From assembly GCF_014172375.1 (NCBI RefSeq), contig NZ_WNXD01000002.1, positions 1,550,001 through 1,614,000 of the forward strand: a stretch of 64,000 nucleotides of DNA. Reading direction: 5' to 3'. Source of the DNA: Pedobacter planticolens. GTDB lineage: Bacteria > Bacteroidota > Bacteroidia > Sphingobacteriales > Sphingobacteriaceae. Within the stretch, counting starts at the first letter, position 1; each line of letters begins with the position of its first letter. A program made the translations under genes and the position numbers. Below the pieces are notes generated by a model. It did not search any database and was not told the origin of the DNA. It saw only the letters and a program-made list of their open reading frames with translations. This document shows, piece by piece, positions 25,912 to 37,200 of the stretch.

Positions 25912-27852
25912 TTAATTAGGTTGCATCATATGTAGGGTTGGAATATCGATTACAATGAGTGTTCCTTTACCTGGTTGCCCTTCAATGCTTATTTTTCCTT
26001 CGTAATAATCTATCCGATTAGACAATAAACCAATTCCTTTTCCATTACGATCATTTTTATCATTATCTATCCCCTTTCCATTATCTTCAATGTATAAATT
26101 GATGGAATCTGGGTGTTCTACCAATTGAAAAATTGCATTCGTAGCCTTAGCATGTTTTACAATATTTTGGAAAAGTTCTTGCACAATGCGATAAAAACTA
26201 ACTTGAAAATCTTCGGGATATTTAGAAAGATCATCGAAACCATAAATTAAATGTTCGATATAAATTTTGCCTGATGTGTTAATATCGCTTATTAATTGCT
26301 CAATTGAATTAATCAGACCATATTGACGAATAGCAACTGGCATTAATTGATGGCTCATTTCCCGAACTGTATCTGCTACATTTGCTAAAATTCTATTCGC
26401 TGTTTCCAATTTTTCTGGCGAGATAACTTCATCTTTTAAAGGATGTTCTGAAAGATTTAATCGCACAACCGAAATCATAGATCCAACCTCATCATGCAAT
26501 TGATCCGCAATGCGCCAACGCTCAGCTTCTTGCGATTTGGAAAGTGTTCTTATCACATTCGTTTTGTGCAATTGTTTCAATCGTGCTAACTCTGCTAAAT
26601 GCAATAAATTACCTTGCTTGCGCCGCTGATATAAAATATAAATCATCGCCCCACCACCAACTAAAAGCAAGCATAAACAACTAATAATGAGCAATGAACG
26701 CTGTTTATTCTTAGCATAAGTAAGTGCTTCTACATCTCGTTGTTTTTTAAGGAGCTCTGCTTTTTGTTTGTCTTGTTCTATTTTATACTTGTAGGCCAAC
26801 TCTTTGGTTAGTGCAATTAATTCATTTTGGTAAAGCGAATCCTTTGTGTTTAAAGCTTTATCAATAACCGCATTAGATTGATTAAAACGAAGTTGATGAA
26901 CTTGATATAATTTTAAATAACGAATGCCAATTGCAGTAGATTTTAATGGTTTGTTTAAAGCATTCGCCACAAGATTGAAAAGATAAGTTGCGCTATCTTT
27001 TTTAAGTTGTTTACTAGTTAATTGCGCCAATTGTAAAACACCATCTAAGTAAACAACTTCCCTTTTACCAGCTTTAAATGCCAAAAATAAAGGATGATAA
27101 TTTTTTAATGCATTTGTATATTGATTTTTATGTTCCAAATACATTCCTTTTGCTAAAAAGTAAGTAGCGGTTTGAGCTGGTTTTAATTGCGCTAACTCTT
27201 GGTAATATTTATCTAAATGTTGTAACTGGTTTAATTTTAATGAATTGATAAGCAATAATGTTAAAATTTCAGCTCGTTCTGCAGTAGATAAAGGCGTATC
27301 TGAATATAATTCAGTTAACAAAGTTGATGCTTTTACATTTTCATCAACCCCAAAAAGACTATTAACATAAGCAATTTTTATAGGTCGTTTATTATGTTGT
27401 GGCGCTAGGTTAATTGCTTTTTCAAACATGATTTGCATGCCCAAAGTATCATTTAGTATCACATAACTTTTGGCCAACTTCTTTAGGTTAGCGATAGAAA
27501 CTGCACTAGGTTTTCCACGAGAAACGGCTAATGCTTTTTGCTGATAAATTTTTGCTTTTTCTGTATCGCCAGCTTTTGCAAATGCGGTGGCCAATTCTGT
27601 TTGCGCATTAGTTAAATTATCGTCCTTAAAATTTACTAAAAGATCTTCTGCTTGCGCTAAATAGGTGAGTGCCTTTGCATTATTTTTAGTAGTACGAACA
27701 CTATTAAACTTAGCTATCAATTGATCAAAAGATATTGACTGATAATTCGATGATTTATCAACTGAAGGAGTTTGCGAAAACACTATTGTATTCACAAAAA
27801 GAGATAGTAGAATAAGGAATAATAATTTATACATCTTTTTAAAAACCGTCAT
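25912..27852 (-). CDS. TPR-containing NarX-type sensor histidine kinase
   Basis: This 646-residue protein begins with a signal or anchor segment (about 7-27). An exported region of TPR-like helices follows (about 60-330; several A-x-x-Y-x-x-A type repeats). A membrane segment lies at about 389-410 (SLLIISCLCLLLVGGGAMIY), then a cytoplasmic kinase. The HisKA_3 motif is RWRIADQLHDEVGSMISVV (His at about residue 453), and HATPase_c has ELFQNIVKHAKA and IEDNGKGI. Such kinases are common in Bacteroidota and pair with LuxR-type regulators; here the partner is encoded 6 nt downstream. The periplasmic TPR part probably binds a peptide or protein ligand. The start at 27852 precedes an alternative Met six codons later. 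Confidence 0.9.
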   Translation of the reverse strand: MTVFKKMYKLLFLILLSLFVNTIVFSQTPSVDKSSNYQSISFDQLIAKFNSVRTTKNNAKALTYLAQAEDLLVNFKDDNLTNAQTELATAFAKAGDTEKAKIYQQKALAVSRGKPSAVSIANLKKLAKSYVILNDTLGMQIMFEKAINLAPQHNKRPIKIAYVNSLFGVDENVKASTLLTELYSDTPLSTAERAEILTLLLINSLKLNQLQHLDKYYQELAQLKPAQTATYFLAKGMYLEHKNQYTNALKNYHPLFLAFKAGKREVVYLDGVLQLAQLTSKQLKKDSATYLFNLVANALNKPLKSTAIGIRYLKLYQVHQLRFNQSNAVIDKALNTKDSLYQNELIALTKELAYKYKIEQDKQKAELLKKQRDVEALTYAKNKQRSLLIISCLCLLLVGGGAMIYILYQRRKQGNLLHLAELARLKQLHKTNVIRTLSKSQEAERWRIADQLHDEVGSMISVVRLNLSEHPLKDEVISPEKLETANRILANVADTVREMSHQLMPVAIRQYGLINSIEQLISDINTSGKIYIEHLIYGFDDLSKYPEDFQVSFYRIVQELFQNIVKHAKATNAIFQLVEHPDSINLYIEDNGKGIDNDKNDRNGKGIGLLSNRIDYYEGKISIEGQPGKGTLIVIDIPTLHMMQPN

Positions 27853-28007
27853 TTTATTATTAACCTTAAATCCTTCTAAAAACTGAGCAAAACGCTCATT
27901 TTGCGAATCTATTTTTGTAATAACTAAGGAAATGAAAATTACAGTTAAATTTTATAGCTATAAATACCTAATATTGAGTATTTTTGAGTCCAAATATATC
28001 CCCAAGT

Positions 28008-29915
28008 ATGAAAAAATTGATTTACCCCTTACTGCTTGTAACTGCTGTTTTACTTTTTAGTTGTAAAAAATCGGGAACGTTCCCGAATACGGAGCCTACA
28101 CCAACACCAACTGTACCAACAACGCCGACTTATCCGTTGCCAAGTGCGGCTAAAGATGGGGTTGTGTTCATAAATGGCGGTGTATCAGCAATTGTAACTT
28201 TATATGCACCTTCAAAATCATCCGTATATGTGGTAGGCGATTTTAATGATTGGCAAACTTTACCTGCTTATCAAATGAAATTAGCGCCAGATAATACGAC
28301 TTGGTGGGTTCAAATTGATAACTTAAATCCGAATACAGAATATGCCTATCAGTTTTTTGTGGATGGAACTTTGAAAGTTGCCGATCCTTACTGCGAAAAA
28401 GTGCTTGATCCTAATAACGATAGCTATATTTCATCCGTAACTTATCCTAATTTAAAAGCATATCCAACAGGAAAAACAACTGGAATTGTAAGTGTTATGC
28501 AGGCAAATCAGCCAGTATACACTTGGAAAAATGGAAGTTTTACTCGGCCAGCAAAAGACAATTTAGTGGTTTATGAATTGTTAATTCGTGATTTTACAAC
28601 AGAACATAGCTACGCGTCAACACTTCAAAAATTAGATTATTTAAAAGATTTGGGTATCAATGCAATCGAATTAATGCCAGTAACAGAGTTTGAAGGTAAT
28701 TTAAGTTGGGGTTACAACGTGTCTTATTATTTTGCGCCAGATAAATATTACGGTACGAAAACTGCTTTGCAAAACTTTATTGATGAATGCCACGGCAAAG
28801 GAATTGCGGTAATTATGGATATGGTGTTAAATCATTCTTTTGGTCAATCGCCAATGGTGCAATTGTATTTTGATGGAAATAAACCGACTTCAAACAGCCC
28901 TTGGTTTAATGTAGATGCTAAACATCCGTATAATGTAGGTTATGATTTTAATCACGAAAGCCCAGCTACTAAATATTTTGTTAAAAATGTGGTTAAATTT
29001 TGGATGCAAAACTATAAAATCGATGGATTTAGATTTGATTTGTCGAAAGGATTTACACAAAACTACTCTACAAATGATGCAGGTTTTGCTGCGTATGATG
29101 CGAGTCGTATTGCAATTTGGAAAGAATACAATAACTACATTAAAAGTATCGACCCAAATAATTTCTATGTTATTTTAGAGCATTTTGCTGATGCCAGCGA
29201 AGAAAAAGTATTAGCAGATGATGGCATGATGTTATGGAATAATCTAAATTATAACATGAATGAAGCCACAATGGGCTGGATTCCTACTTCTGATTTTTCT
29301 TGGGCATTTTACACTAAACACGGTTTTAGCAAGTCAGAGAATTTAGTTGATTACATGGAAAGCCATGATGAAGAGCGCTTGAACTTTAAAAATATCACCT
29401 ATGGTAATGTGGTTACAGGATATTCTGTTAAAGATTTAACCACAGCTTTAAAACGGGAAGAAATGGCTGCCGCATTTTTATTTGCAGTTCCTGGTCCGAA
29501 AATGATTTGGCAATTTGGCGAACTTGGCTACGATGTGAGTATAGATTTTAATGGTCGCACAGGCGATAAACCAATTAAATGGGAGTATTTTACCGATAGC
29601 CGTCGGAAAGCTTTATATGATGCTTACACTAAATTCATCAAACTAAAAAAGAATAATACTATTTTTACTAGCCCAACTTATACATATAGTGTTAGTGGTG
29701 GACTAAAATATATCAAATTAACTAACGGCACAAATACGGTTGTTGTGGTAGGTAATTTCGATGTAACTAATCAAACTGCAAACATAGATTTTGGGACAAC
29801 TGGAGCTTGGATTGATGCAACTGGTGGTGCAACTATGAATTTAGCTAACACTACGTATGGCGCAACTTTAGCTCCTGGAGAATACCATATTTATAGTAAA
29901 CAAGCTTTAAATTAA
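28008..29915 (+). CDS. GH13 alpha-amylase-type lipoprotein with CBM48-like domain
   Basis: The 635-residue protein has a lipoprotein signal (LLFSCKKSG, Cys19) and a Pro/Thr-rich linker. A CBM48/isoamylase N-like domain (about 55-130, with SVYVVGDFNDWQ) precedes a GH13 barrel. Barrel motifs are ELLIRDFT, MDMVLNHSFG (region I), GFRFDLSKG (nucleophile Asp), VILEHFAD (acid Glu) and YMESHDEERL (third Asp). A C-terminal beta domain ends the protein. It should hydrolyse alpha-glucans at the cell surface or in the periplasm. A TTG at 27984 would add eight residues; the ATG at 28008 directly opens the signal peptide. It stands apart from any SusCD pair. Confidence 0.9.
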   Translation: MKKLIYPLLLVTAVLLFSCKKSGTFPNTEPTPTPTVPTTPTYPLPSAAKDGVVFINGGVSAIVTLYAPSKSSVYVVGDFNDWQTLPAYQMKLAPDNTTWWVQIDNLNPNTEYAYQFFVDGTLKVADPYCEKVLDPNNDSYISSVTYPNLKAYPTGKTTGIVSVMQANQPVYTWKNGSFTRPAKDNLVVYELLIRDFTTEHSYASTLQKLDYLKDLGINAIELMPVTEFEGNLSWGYNVSYYFAPDKYYGTKTALQNFIDECHGKGIAVIMDMVLNHSFGQSPMVQLYFDGNKPTSNSPWFNVDAKHPYNVGYDFNHESPATKYFVKNVVKFWMQNYKIDGFRFDLSKGFTQNYSTNDAGFAAYDASRIAIWKEYNNYIKSIDPNNFYVILEHFADASEEKVLADDGMMLWNNLNYNMNEATMGWIPTSDFSWAFYTKHGFSKSENLVDYMESHDEERLNFKNITYGNVVTGYSVKDLTTALKREEMAAAFLFAVPGPKMIWQFGELGYDVSIDFNGRTGDKPIKWEYFTDSRRKALYDAYTKFIKLKKNNTIFTSPTYTYSVSGGLKYIKLTNGTNTVVVVGNFDVTNQTANIDFGTTGAWIDATGGATMNLANTTYGATLAPGEYHIYSKQALN

Positions 29916-29923
29916 TTTTAAGA

Positions 29924-31186
29924 ATGCTCATTAAGAAGTTATTATTTGCCGTCGTATTATTTACTTTTTTAGGGATAACAGCAAACGCCCAAGATACTAC
30001 TCAAAAAGTAGTTCCTAATAGAGTAAACGGTATTGAACAGCAAAAAAAACCGTATGTAATTTTAATTTCTATAGATGCATTTAGATGGGATTTGGCAGAT
30101 AAATACAACGCTAAGAACCTAATTAAACTAAGAGAAAGCGGAGTGCAGGCCGAATATTTGAAACCCTCTTTCCCTTCACTAACATTTCCAAATCATTATA
30201 GTATTGTAACTGGGTTGTATCCTGCACATCATGGTGTGGTAGATAATATTTTTTACGATAAAACGAGAAATGTTATTTACAAGAAATCGGATAAAACAAT
30301 GGCGGCAGATAGTTCTTGGTATGGTGGAAAACCACTTTGGGTTTTAGCAGAACAACAACAAATGTTAAGCGCTATTTTTTATTGGCCAGGTTCAGAAATC
30401 TCTATGGATGGCATAAAACCAACCTATTTATACAATTACAGCGAAGTTATTCCAATAGATAAGCGAGTAGCTGTTGTGAAAGATTGGTTGCAATTACCCG
30501 AAGAAAAACGGCCGCATTTTATTGCGTTATACTTTCCTCAGGTAGATCAAGCAGCGCATAGATATAAACCAGAATCGGAAGAAACTAGAAAAGCAGTGCA
30601 AATAGTGGATGATGCAGTAGGAAAATTAGTTGATGCCGCGAAATCAACAGGTTTGCACGTTAATTTTATTCTTTTGTCAGATCATGGCATGGCAGCAATT
30701 GATAACGTGAACACAATTCCTATGCCTAAAGCGATAGACTTAACACATTTTAAAGTTACGCCTGGTAATGCATTATTACATATATATGCAAATGATAAAA
30801 CCTTTATTAAACCAACTTATAAAGCATTAAAAGCCGAAGCAAAAGACTATGATGTTTACTTAAGTAAGCAAATTCCAAAAGCGTGGCATTACAATAAAAA
30901 AGCAGATATTTATAACAGAGTAGGAGATATATTATTAGTCCCACATTTGCCAAAAGTATTTAATATCAATGGCATACGACCTGATTTTGGTCAGCATGGT
31001 TTCGATCCAGCAATTCAAGATATGCATGCAGTTTTTTATGCTTGGGGCCCACAGTTTAAACAGAACTTAAAAATCAGTGCATTCGAAAACGTAAATGTTT
31101 ATCCACTAATTGCGAATATTTTAGGCTTAACCTACACACAAAAAATAGATGGCAAAGCGAAAGTGTTAGCGCCAATTTTGAAATAA
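29924..31186 (+). CDS. Ectonucleotide pyrophosphatase/phosphodiesterase (NPP) family
   Basis: The 420-residue protein has a signal peptide ending at ANAQ (residue 23). It carries the alkaline-phosphatase-superfamily fold of type I phosphodiesterases. Visible metal and catalytic residues are Asp51 in ISIDAFRW, nucleophile Thr87 in PSFPSLTFPNHYSIVTGLYP, Asp and His in FPQVDQAAHRY, the pair LLSDHGM, and a late His in FGQHGFDP. NPP enzymes cleave nucleotide phosphodiester or pyrophosphate bonds, and some act on phospholipids. It is exported, so it may serve phosphate or nucleotide scavenging. It lies 8 nt after the amylase stop codon, so the two are likely co-transcribed, although no common pathway is evident. 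Confidence 0.9.
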   Translation: MLIKKLLFAVVLFTFLGITANAQDTTQKVVPNRVNGIEQQKKPYVILISIDAFRWDLADKYNAKNLIKLRESGVQAEYLKPSFPSLTFPNHYSIVTGLYPAHHGVVDNIFYDKTRNVIYKKSDKTMAADSSWYGGKPLWVLAEQQQMLSAIFYWPGSEISMDGIKPTYLYNYSEVIPIDKRVAVVKDWLQLPEEKRPHFIALYFPQVDQAAHRYKPESEETRKAVQIVDDAVGKLVDAAKSTGLHVNFILLSDHGMAAIDNVNTIPMPKAIDLTHFKVTPGNALLHIYANDKTFIKPTYKALKAEAKDYDVYLSKQIPKAWHYNKKADIYNRVGDILLVPHLPKVFNINGIRPDFGQHGFDPAIQDMHAVFYAWGPQFKQNLKISAFENVNVYPLIANILGLTYTQKIDGKAKVLAPILK

Positions 31187-31192
31187 ATGGTT

Positions 31193-31264
31193 TGCCACAG
31201 ATTAACAGATTTTAGTTTTGCTAATTCATAGCTTACTAGAGATTTTAATCTGATAATCTGTGGC
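31193..31264. repeat. Inverted repeat of the GCCACAGATTAACAGATT family
   Basis: GCCACAGATTAACAGATT (31193-31210) pairs with AATCTGATAATCTGTGGC (31247-31264) with one mismatch in 18 bp. Related arms recur at 32968-32985, 32998-33015 and 33087-33104. It sits after the NPP gene and may fold in the transcript. Confidence 0.7.
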
Positions 31265-31364
31265 TTTTAATTTTGTTCTGCTATCCATCAGTAACAATTT
31301 CGTGTTCGTTGCTAAATATGGATTTCAATTTTTGATATTTATATCACCAACCAAAAAAACTCAG

Positions 31365-32942
31365 ATGAAGAAATTTTTTACCTCAACACTTATTGCACTA
31401 AGTATTGTGAGTTTTGCGCAAGCTCAACAACGCCCTCAAGGCCAAAATGGACCAAGAACAGCAACTCCGCCTGCTACAACAGCTGCACCTGCAAAAGAAG
31501 AAACAAAAACGAACACCAATATTGCCTCAAGAACAATTGTTCCAGAAAGCTCTGTAATTACAAATCATACCGTAACCATTAGAGGTAAATCTGTTCCATA
31601 CAAAGCAACAACAGGTACTTTGCCAGTTTGGGATGAAGATGGAAAACCAATCGCAGGCTTATTTTATACCTATTACGAACGTTCTGATGTTCAAAACAGA
31701 GAGAACAGACCTTTGGTTATTTCTTTTAACGGTGGCCCAGGCTCTGCATCAGTTTGGATGCACATTGCGTATACTGGTCCAGTTGTTTTAAATATAGATG
31801 ATGAAGGATATCCAATTCAGCCCTATGGCTACAAAGACAATAGTTCGTCTATTTTAGATGTTGCCGATATCGTTTACATCGACCCTGTAAATACAGGTTA
31901 TTCTCGTGCAACGAGTAAAGATGTTCCTGGCACTAAGTTTTTTGGTGTAAGAGCAGATATCAAGTACTTGGCCGAGTGGTTAAATACATTTGTAACCCGC
32001 AATAATCGTTGGGCATCGCCGAAGTTTTTAATTGGAGAAAGTTACGGAACTACACGAGTTTCTGGCTTAGCATTAGAATTACAAAGTAATCAATGGATGT
32101 ACCTAAATGGTGTTATTTTAGTATCGCCAACAGAATTAGGGATGGAAAGAGGAACAGTGCTAGATGCAGCTTTACGTTTACCATATTTCGCTGCAACAGC
32201 ATGGTATCACAAAAAATTACCAGCCGATTTACAGAGCAAAAAACTCACTGATATGTTGCCAGAAGTTGAAAACTTCACGGTGAATGAACTCATTCCTGCA
32301 ATAACAAAAGGTGGTTTTTTACCACAAGCAGAAAAGCAGAAAATCGCCGCAAAAATGGCTAGGTTTTCAGGAATATCTGAAAAGGTAATTATGCAGAACA
32401 ACCTCGATGTATCGACCAATTTATTTTGGAAAGAGCTGCTACGCGATCAAGGATTTACCGTTGGACGATTAGATTCAAGATATAAAGGAATAGATAAAGC
32501 TGATGCAGGAGATGGACCAGAGTACAATGCAGAATTAACATCTTGGTTGCATTCATTTACGCCTGCCATTAATATGTATATCCGCAACGAGCTCAATTAT
32601 AAAACCGATTTAAAATACAATATGTTTGGCTCAGTTTACCCATGGGATAATACTGGCGATCGTACTGGAGAAAATTTACGTGCAGCGATGGCTCAAAACC
32701 CGTACTTACATGTGCTTGTTCAGTCTGGATATTTTGATGGCGCTTGCGATTATTTCAACGCTAAATATAACATGTGGCAAATGGATCCAAGCGGTAAATT
32801 AAAAGATAGAATGAGTTGGGAAGGCTACGAAAGCGGACATATGATGTACCTACGTAAACCAGATTTAAAAGCAGGAAACGATCACATCAGAGAATTTATA
32901 GAAAAAGCATTACCAAAACCAGGCGTTCCAGCTAAGTTTTAG
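31365..32942 (+). CDS. S10-family serine carboxypeptidase, exported
   Basis: The 525-residue protein has a signal peptide (MKKFFTSTLIALSIVSFAQA) and a low-complexity Gln/Pro/Ala-rich linker (about 21-45). The catalytic domain follows: FNGGPGSASVWMH (about 121-133), GESYGTT with nucleophile Ser226, Asp in SGYFDGACDYF and His in YESGHMMYL. These are the carboxypeptidase Y family motifs, so it should remove C-terminal residues from peptides in the periplasm. The frame is open to 31260, but that extension runs through the upstream inverted repeat and lacks a signal-like start. The ATG at 31365 is clearly preferable. Confidence 0.9.
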   Translation: MKKFFTSTLIALSIVSFAQAQQRPQGQNGPRTATPPATTAAPAKEETKTNTNIASRTIVPESSVITNHTVTIRGKSVPYKATTGTLPVWDEDGKPIAGLFYTYYERSDVQNRENRPLVISFNGGPGSASVWMHIAYTGPVVLNIDDEGYPIQPYGYKDNSSSILDVADIVYIDPVNTGYSRATSKDVPGTKFFGVRADIKYLAEWLNTFVTRNNRWASPKFLIGESYGTTRVSGLALELQSNQWMYLNGVILVSPTELGMERGTVLDAALRLPYFAATAWYHKKLPADLQSKKLTDMLPEVENFTVNELIPAITKGGFLPQAEKQKIAAKMARFSGISEKVIMQNNLDVSTNLFWKELLRDQGFTVGRLDSRYKGIDKADAGDGPEYNAELTSWLHSFTPAINMYIRNELNYKTDLKYNMFGSVYPWDNTGDRTGENLRAAMAQNPYLHVLVQSGYFDGACDYFNAKYNMWQMDPSGKLKDRMSWEGYESGHMMYLRKPDLKAGNDHIREFIEKALPKPGVPAKF

Positions 32943-32967
32943 TTAGATATAAGATTATATAATAATA

Positions 32968-33104
32968 GCCATAGATTAACAGATTTCTTTCAATAAAAAT
33001 CCGATAATCTGTGGCTAAATAATTTAAAGCCCTTTACTACAATTCTTAACCTATCTTAATTCCTTAATGTTAATTGAATTAGAAAAAATCTGTTAATCTG
33101 TAGC
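32968..33104. repeat. Repeats of the GCCACAGATTAACAGATT family (one pair plus an extra half)
   Basis: GCCATAGATTAACAGATT (32968-32985) pairs with AATCCGATAATCTGTGGC (32998-33015), and a second right half, AATCTGTTAATCTGTAGC, lies at 33087-33104. The bases after the two right halves are also alike (TAAATAAT, then AAAGCCC or AAACCC), which points to duplication of the right half. It fills the gap between the carboxypeptidase gene and accA. Confidence 0.65.
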
Positions 33105-33194
33105 TAAATAATATAAAACCCTTACCCCTCATTCTTTTATCGAAATTTTATTGCAGTATGTTTCGGGATAATTACTTATTTTTACAGCCCGCTT

Positions 33195-34160
33195 ATGGAA
33201 CAGATAAAAACATCATTCGATTTCGAAAAACCACTAGCTGATTTAATGCATCAGATAGAAAAGGTAAAGCAAGTTGCCGATAAAACTAAAGTAGATATGT
33301 CTGCAACGCTAGCAGAGCTAGACGAAAAAGTAGCTAAAACCAGTAAAAATTTATACAATAACCTAACTGGATGGCAAAAAGTTCAAATGTCTCGCCATGC
33401 AGAAAGACCACAAACCTTAGATTATATTGCTATGATATGCGATGATTTCATCGAAATGCATGGCGATAGAACCGTAAAAGATGATAAGGCAATTATTGGA
33501 GGTTTTGCAACTATTGATGGGCAAACCGTAATGATTATCGGTCACCAAAAAGGTAAAAATACCAAAGAACGACAGTTTCGTAATTTTGGTATGGCAAATC
33601 CAGAAGGCTATAGAAAAGCATTACGCTTAATGAAATTGGCCGAAAAATTCAATAAACCAGTAATTTCTTTTATAGATACCATGGGTGCTTATCCAGGTTT
33701 AGAAGCAGAAGAACGCGGACAAGGAGAAGCAATTGCTCGTAATTTATTAGAAATGTCTGTGCTAAAAGTGCCAATTTTATGCTTTGTAGTAGGAGAGGGT
33801 GCATCTGGCGGAGCTTTAGGAATTGGTATAGGCGACAAAGTATACATGTTAGAACATACATGGTATTCAGTTATTTCACCAGAATCTTGCTCATCCATTT
33901 TATGGAGAAGTTGGGATTTTAAAGAAAAAGCAGCAGAATGCTTAAAACTAACATCAGATGATATGTACAAAAACCAATTAATTGATGGTATTGTAAAAGA
34001 ACCATTAGGCGGTGCACATCAAAACCCTGAGTTAATGGGTCAAACACTTAAAGCACAAATTGTAAAAGACTTAAAAGAGTTGAAAAAAGTAAATACCGAT
34101 AAACTAATTGCAACCAGAATTGATAAATTCTGTGCAATGGGTGTAGTAGTCGAGAACTAA
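33195..34160 (+). CDS. accA: Acetyl-CoA carboxylase carboxyltransferase subunit alpha
   Basis: This 321-residue protein matches AccA along its length. The N-terminal helical part (about 1-50, [16 protein letters not shown]) precedes the crotonase-like carboxyltransferase domain with [53 protein letters not shown] and [18 protein letters not shown]. The Gly-rich oxyanion region [15 protein letters not shown] and [13 protein letters not shown] are also intact. With AccD it transfers carboxyl from biotin to acetyl-CoA to give malonyl-CoA, the first step of fatty-acid synthesis. It is a single-gene unit here, with a terminator directly after it. A TATTTTTA element about 15 nt before the start may be its promoter box. 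Confidence 0.97.
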   Translation: MEQIKTSFDFEKPLADLMHQIEKVKQVADKTKVDMSATLAELDEKVAKTSKNLYNNLTGWQKVQMSRHAERPQTLDYIAMICDDFIEMHGDRTVKDDKAIIGGFATIDGQTVMIIGHQKGKNTKERQFRNFGMANPEGYRKALRLMKLAEKFNKPVISFIDTMGAYPGLEAEERGQGEAIARNLLEMSVLKVPILCFVVGEGASGGALGIGIGDKVYMLEHTWYSVISPESCSSILWRSWDFKEKAAECLKLTSDDMYKNQLIDGIVKEPLGGAHQNPELMGQTLKAQIVKDLKELKKVNTDKLIATRIDKFCAMGVVVEN

Positions 34161-34178
34161 TTTTAATCTCATCATAAC

Positions 34179-34215
34179 AAAAAAGCCATCACGTTTAAAA
34201 CATGATGGCTTTTTT
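34179..34215. terminator. Bidirectional terminator after accA
   Basis: The stem AAAAAGCCATCA / TGATGGCTTTTT with U-runs on both strands lies between the convergent accA and DUF2723 genes and can serve both. Confidence 0.9.
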
Positions 34216-34232
34216 ATGTCATTGATAATCAA

Positions 34233-37200
34233 TTATTGCTGCGGTGCAGAACCAAAAAATTGACTAAACCCATTATACAAATCATTGTATTGTTTATTCA
34301 ATTCATCTGCAAGTTTGGTTTGTTTGTATTGTGCAGCTACTTTAACCATAGGTTCTAAACCATACATCAATCCAATTTGTATATTCTGACCACCAATCAA
34401 TTGGTTTTTGCTTTTCGAAACATCCGATAAATAAATCATCTCTTTTTTAATATACTCCGCAGATTTTTTAAGCAAATTGTTTGCCTTTTCAGTTTCACCC
34501 AATATGTATAAGTTCTGCGCCATAGTTGGTACACCCATCATTGTACGAATGCTATAAATTTTTGTAGGCATTACCTCATCATATTTACGAACTACTTTCT
34601 TCGCATCATCAAGTCTACCTTGTTTTATTAATCCAGTAATTAAGCTGTTAAACATATTATTAAAAATAGAAACATCATCAGCTGATTGTTCATCTAAATA
34701 AGATGCATTTTTAACATTCCCCCACTTAAATTTATTCATGATGTGTGTATACATCGGTTCTAAATTAATAGGTTGCTCTCCAGTATTAGCAATACTATCC
34801 TGTTTTAAAGGCAATAAACGTAAAGCCAAACCTTCATTATATAAATAGTTATCTAAACCATTAAATTGCTCAGAAGGAACAGTACTACAGAAATAAACAG
34901 GTCTTTTCCAGTTGTTGTGTGCTAAAATATCAAACATAGCCAATGTACCTTTCGTTACATAGCCCTTGTTAAATTTCCATTCCATCGCAGGTGTAATTCT
35001 GCTCAATTCTGATGCTGGTAAAGTACCCGTACTAATCACATCTTGTGGATTAACAGTTAACTTTAAATTCTTAGTCGGCAGAAAATTCGTTTTAGTACCA
35101 TCTATCAAAGCGACTTTATCGTCTGCATTATCGGATAATAGAAGATCAACAATTTGTTTCAATTCTACAGAACCTTGAATTTGAAGGTCCTTAATATACA
35201 TTACATCTCTTTCACCAGCAACATACTGCGATGGTTTCATCGTAATAGGTAACGGCTCTGATTCATGCACTTTCCTTCTCATTCCGTTGATATACCAATC
35301 CGTATCAAACAAACTTAAATTCACTAAACGAATATCTGGTCTAACACCTTCAACCTCCTGAATATACCATAAGGGGTACGTATCATTATCACCATAGGTG
35401 AAAAGAATAGCATTTGGTGCACAAGATTCCATATAACTTACAGCAATATCATGTGCTACCATTTTTGTAGAACGATTATGGTCATCCCAACCTTGACTAG
35501 CCATTATCACTGGAGCACAAAGCAAAGCGATTACAGTAGCACCGATAGCTGCATTTTTTGCGCTCAGTTTTTTAAATACCCATTCCTTTATGGCCAAAAC
35601 CCCGAGCCCTATCCAAATGGCAAAGGCATAAAATGAACCTACGTACGCATAATCTCTTTCTCTAGGTTCTAACGGTTTTTGGTTGAGATATAAAACAATA
35701 GCCAAACCGGTACAGAAAAATAACAACCCTATAATACCACCATCTTCTGGTTTGCGAGTAAAATGCCAAATAGCACCTAATAAGCCTAAAATTAGCGGTA
35801 AAAAGAAAAAGCGATTATAAGAAGTACTTTCAGTAATAGATGGTGGCAAATTAGTTTGATCTCCCAAATTTAAGGCGTCGATAGGTTTAATTCCACTTAA
35901 TGATCTGCCCTCATATAAACTTCCCTGTCCTTGAACTTCATTTTGACGACCAACAAAATTCCACATGAAATAACGCATATACATTAGCCCAACTTGGTAG
36001 CGAGCAAAAAATCCAACGTTATCAAAAAAAGTAGGGAAGTGCGTGTCATCAAAACCCATCATATCTTTATAATATTTCACATATCTTTCATCACTATCAT
36101 ACATTCTCGGGAACAAAACTTCGTGCTGTAAACGTTTAATACTATCTGGGAAATTTTCATTTTCACCATAAATATGATCAGATTTTATACCAGCAACTTC
36201 ATATTTTGTTGCACCTTTTCTATAAGTTTTCCCGCCGGGAACATTTATAGGATTACTACCATCTTCATTATATTTAGGAATTGAATTATAATTCGGTCCA
36301 ACTAGTAATGGTCTATCTCCATATTGTTCGCGGTTTAAATAACTTAAAAATGAGAATGCATTATCTGGATCGCTATTATTTAAATTAGGTTTAGCCTGCG
36401 CTCTAATTACAATCATTGCAAAAGAAGCATAGCCAAAAATCACCAATACAGTTGATAATAAAGCTAAGTTTAAAATCTTTTTCTGATGTTTAATTGAGTG
36501 ACGAATACCCCAAACTAAACCGCCAATTAATAAAAGAGCAAAGAAAAGTACACCAGTGCCAAAACCTAAACCTAAGGAGTTTACAAAGAAAAGATCGAAG
36601 TAAGCACCAGCTGAAACCAAATATTGAATAATACCATATTGTATTACCGCTAAAATGACTACGCCAATTCCGAAGGTTTTAAGAATGCCTGCAGTAGTTG
36701 GTTTCGCTGTTTTTTTGAAATAATAAACAAAAGCAATAGCTGGTATAGTTAGTAAATTTAGTAAGTGAATACCAATAGAAAGCCCCATAATGTAGGCGAT
36801 AAAAAGTAACCACTTATCTGCTCTTGGCTCATCAGCAATAGCTTCCCATTTTAAAATAGCCCAAAAAACAATAGCTGTAAATAACGATGAAAGTGCATAA
36901 ACCTCTGATTCTACTGCTGAGAACCAAAAACTATCAGAAAAAGTATAAGCTAAAGCGCCAACTGCTCCAGCACCCATTATGCTAATTAAATTTCCAGTGC
37001 TAATTTCTTCATTCGCTTTTATCAGAACTTTTTTAGCAAGTGCAGTAATCGTCCAAAACAAGAATAAAATAGTGGCTCCACTGGCAATTGCCGAACCGAT
37101 ATTCATAAAATAAGCAACTTTAGTTACATCGCCCATGGCGAAAATAGAAAAGAAACGCTGGATCATTAAGAATAATGGTGCACCAGGTTGATGCACAACT

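Noticed and set aside
31260..31364. N-terminal extension of the S10 carboxypeptidase
   Set aside because: It begins in the inverted repeat and places the obvious signal peptide 35 residues inside the protein.
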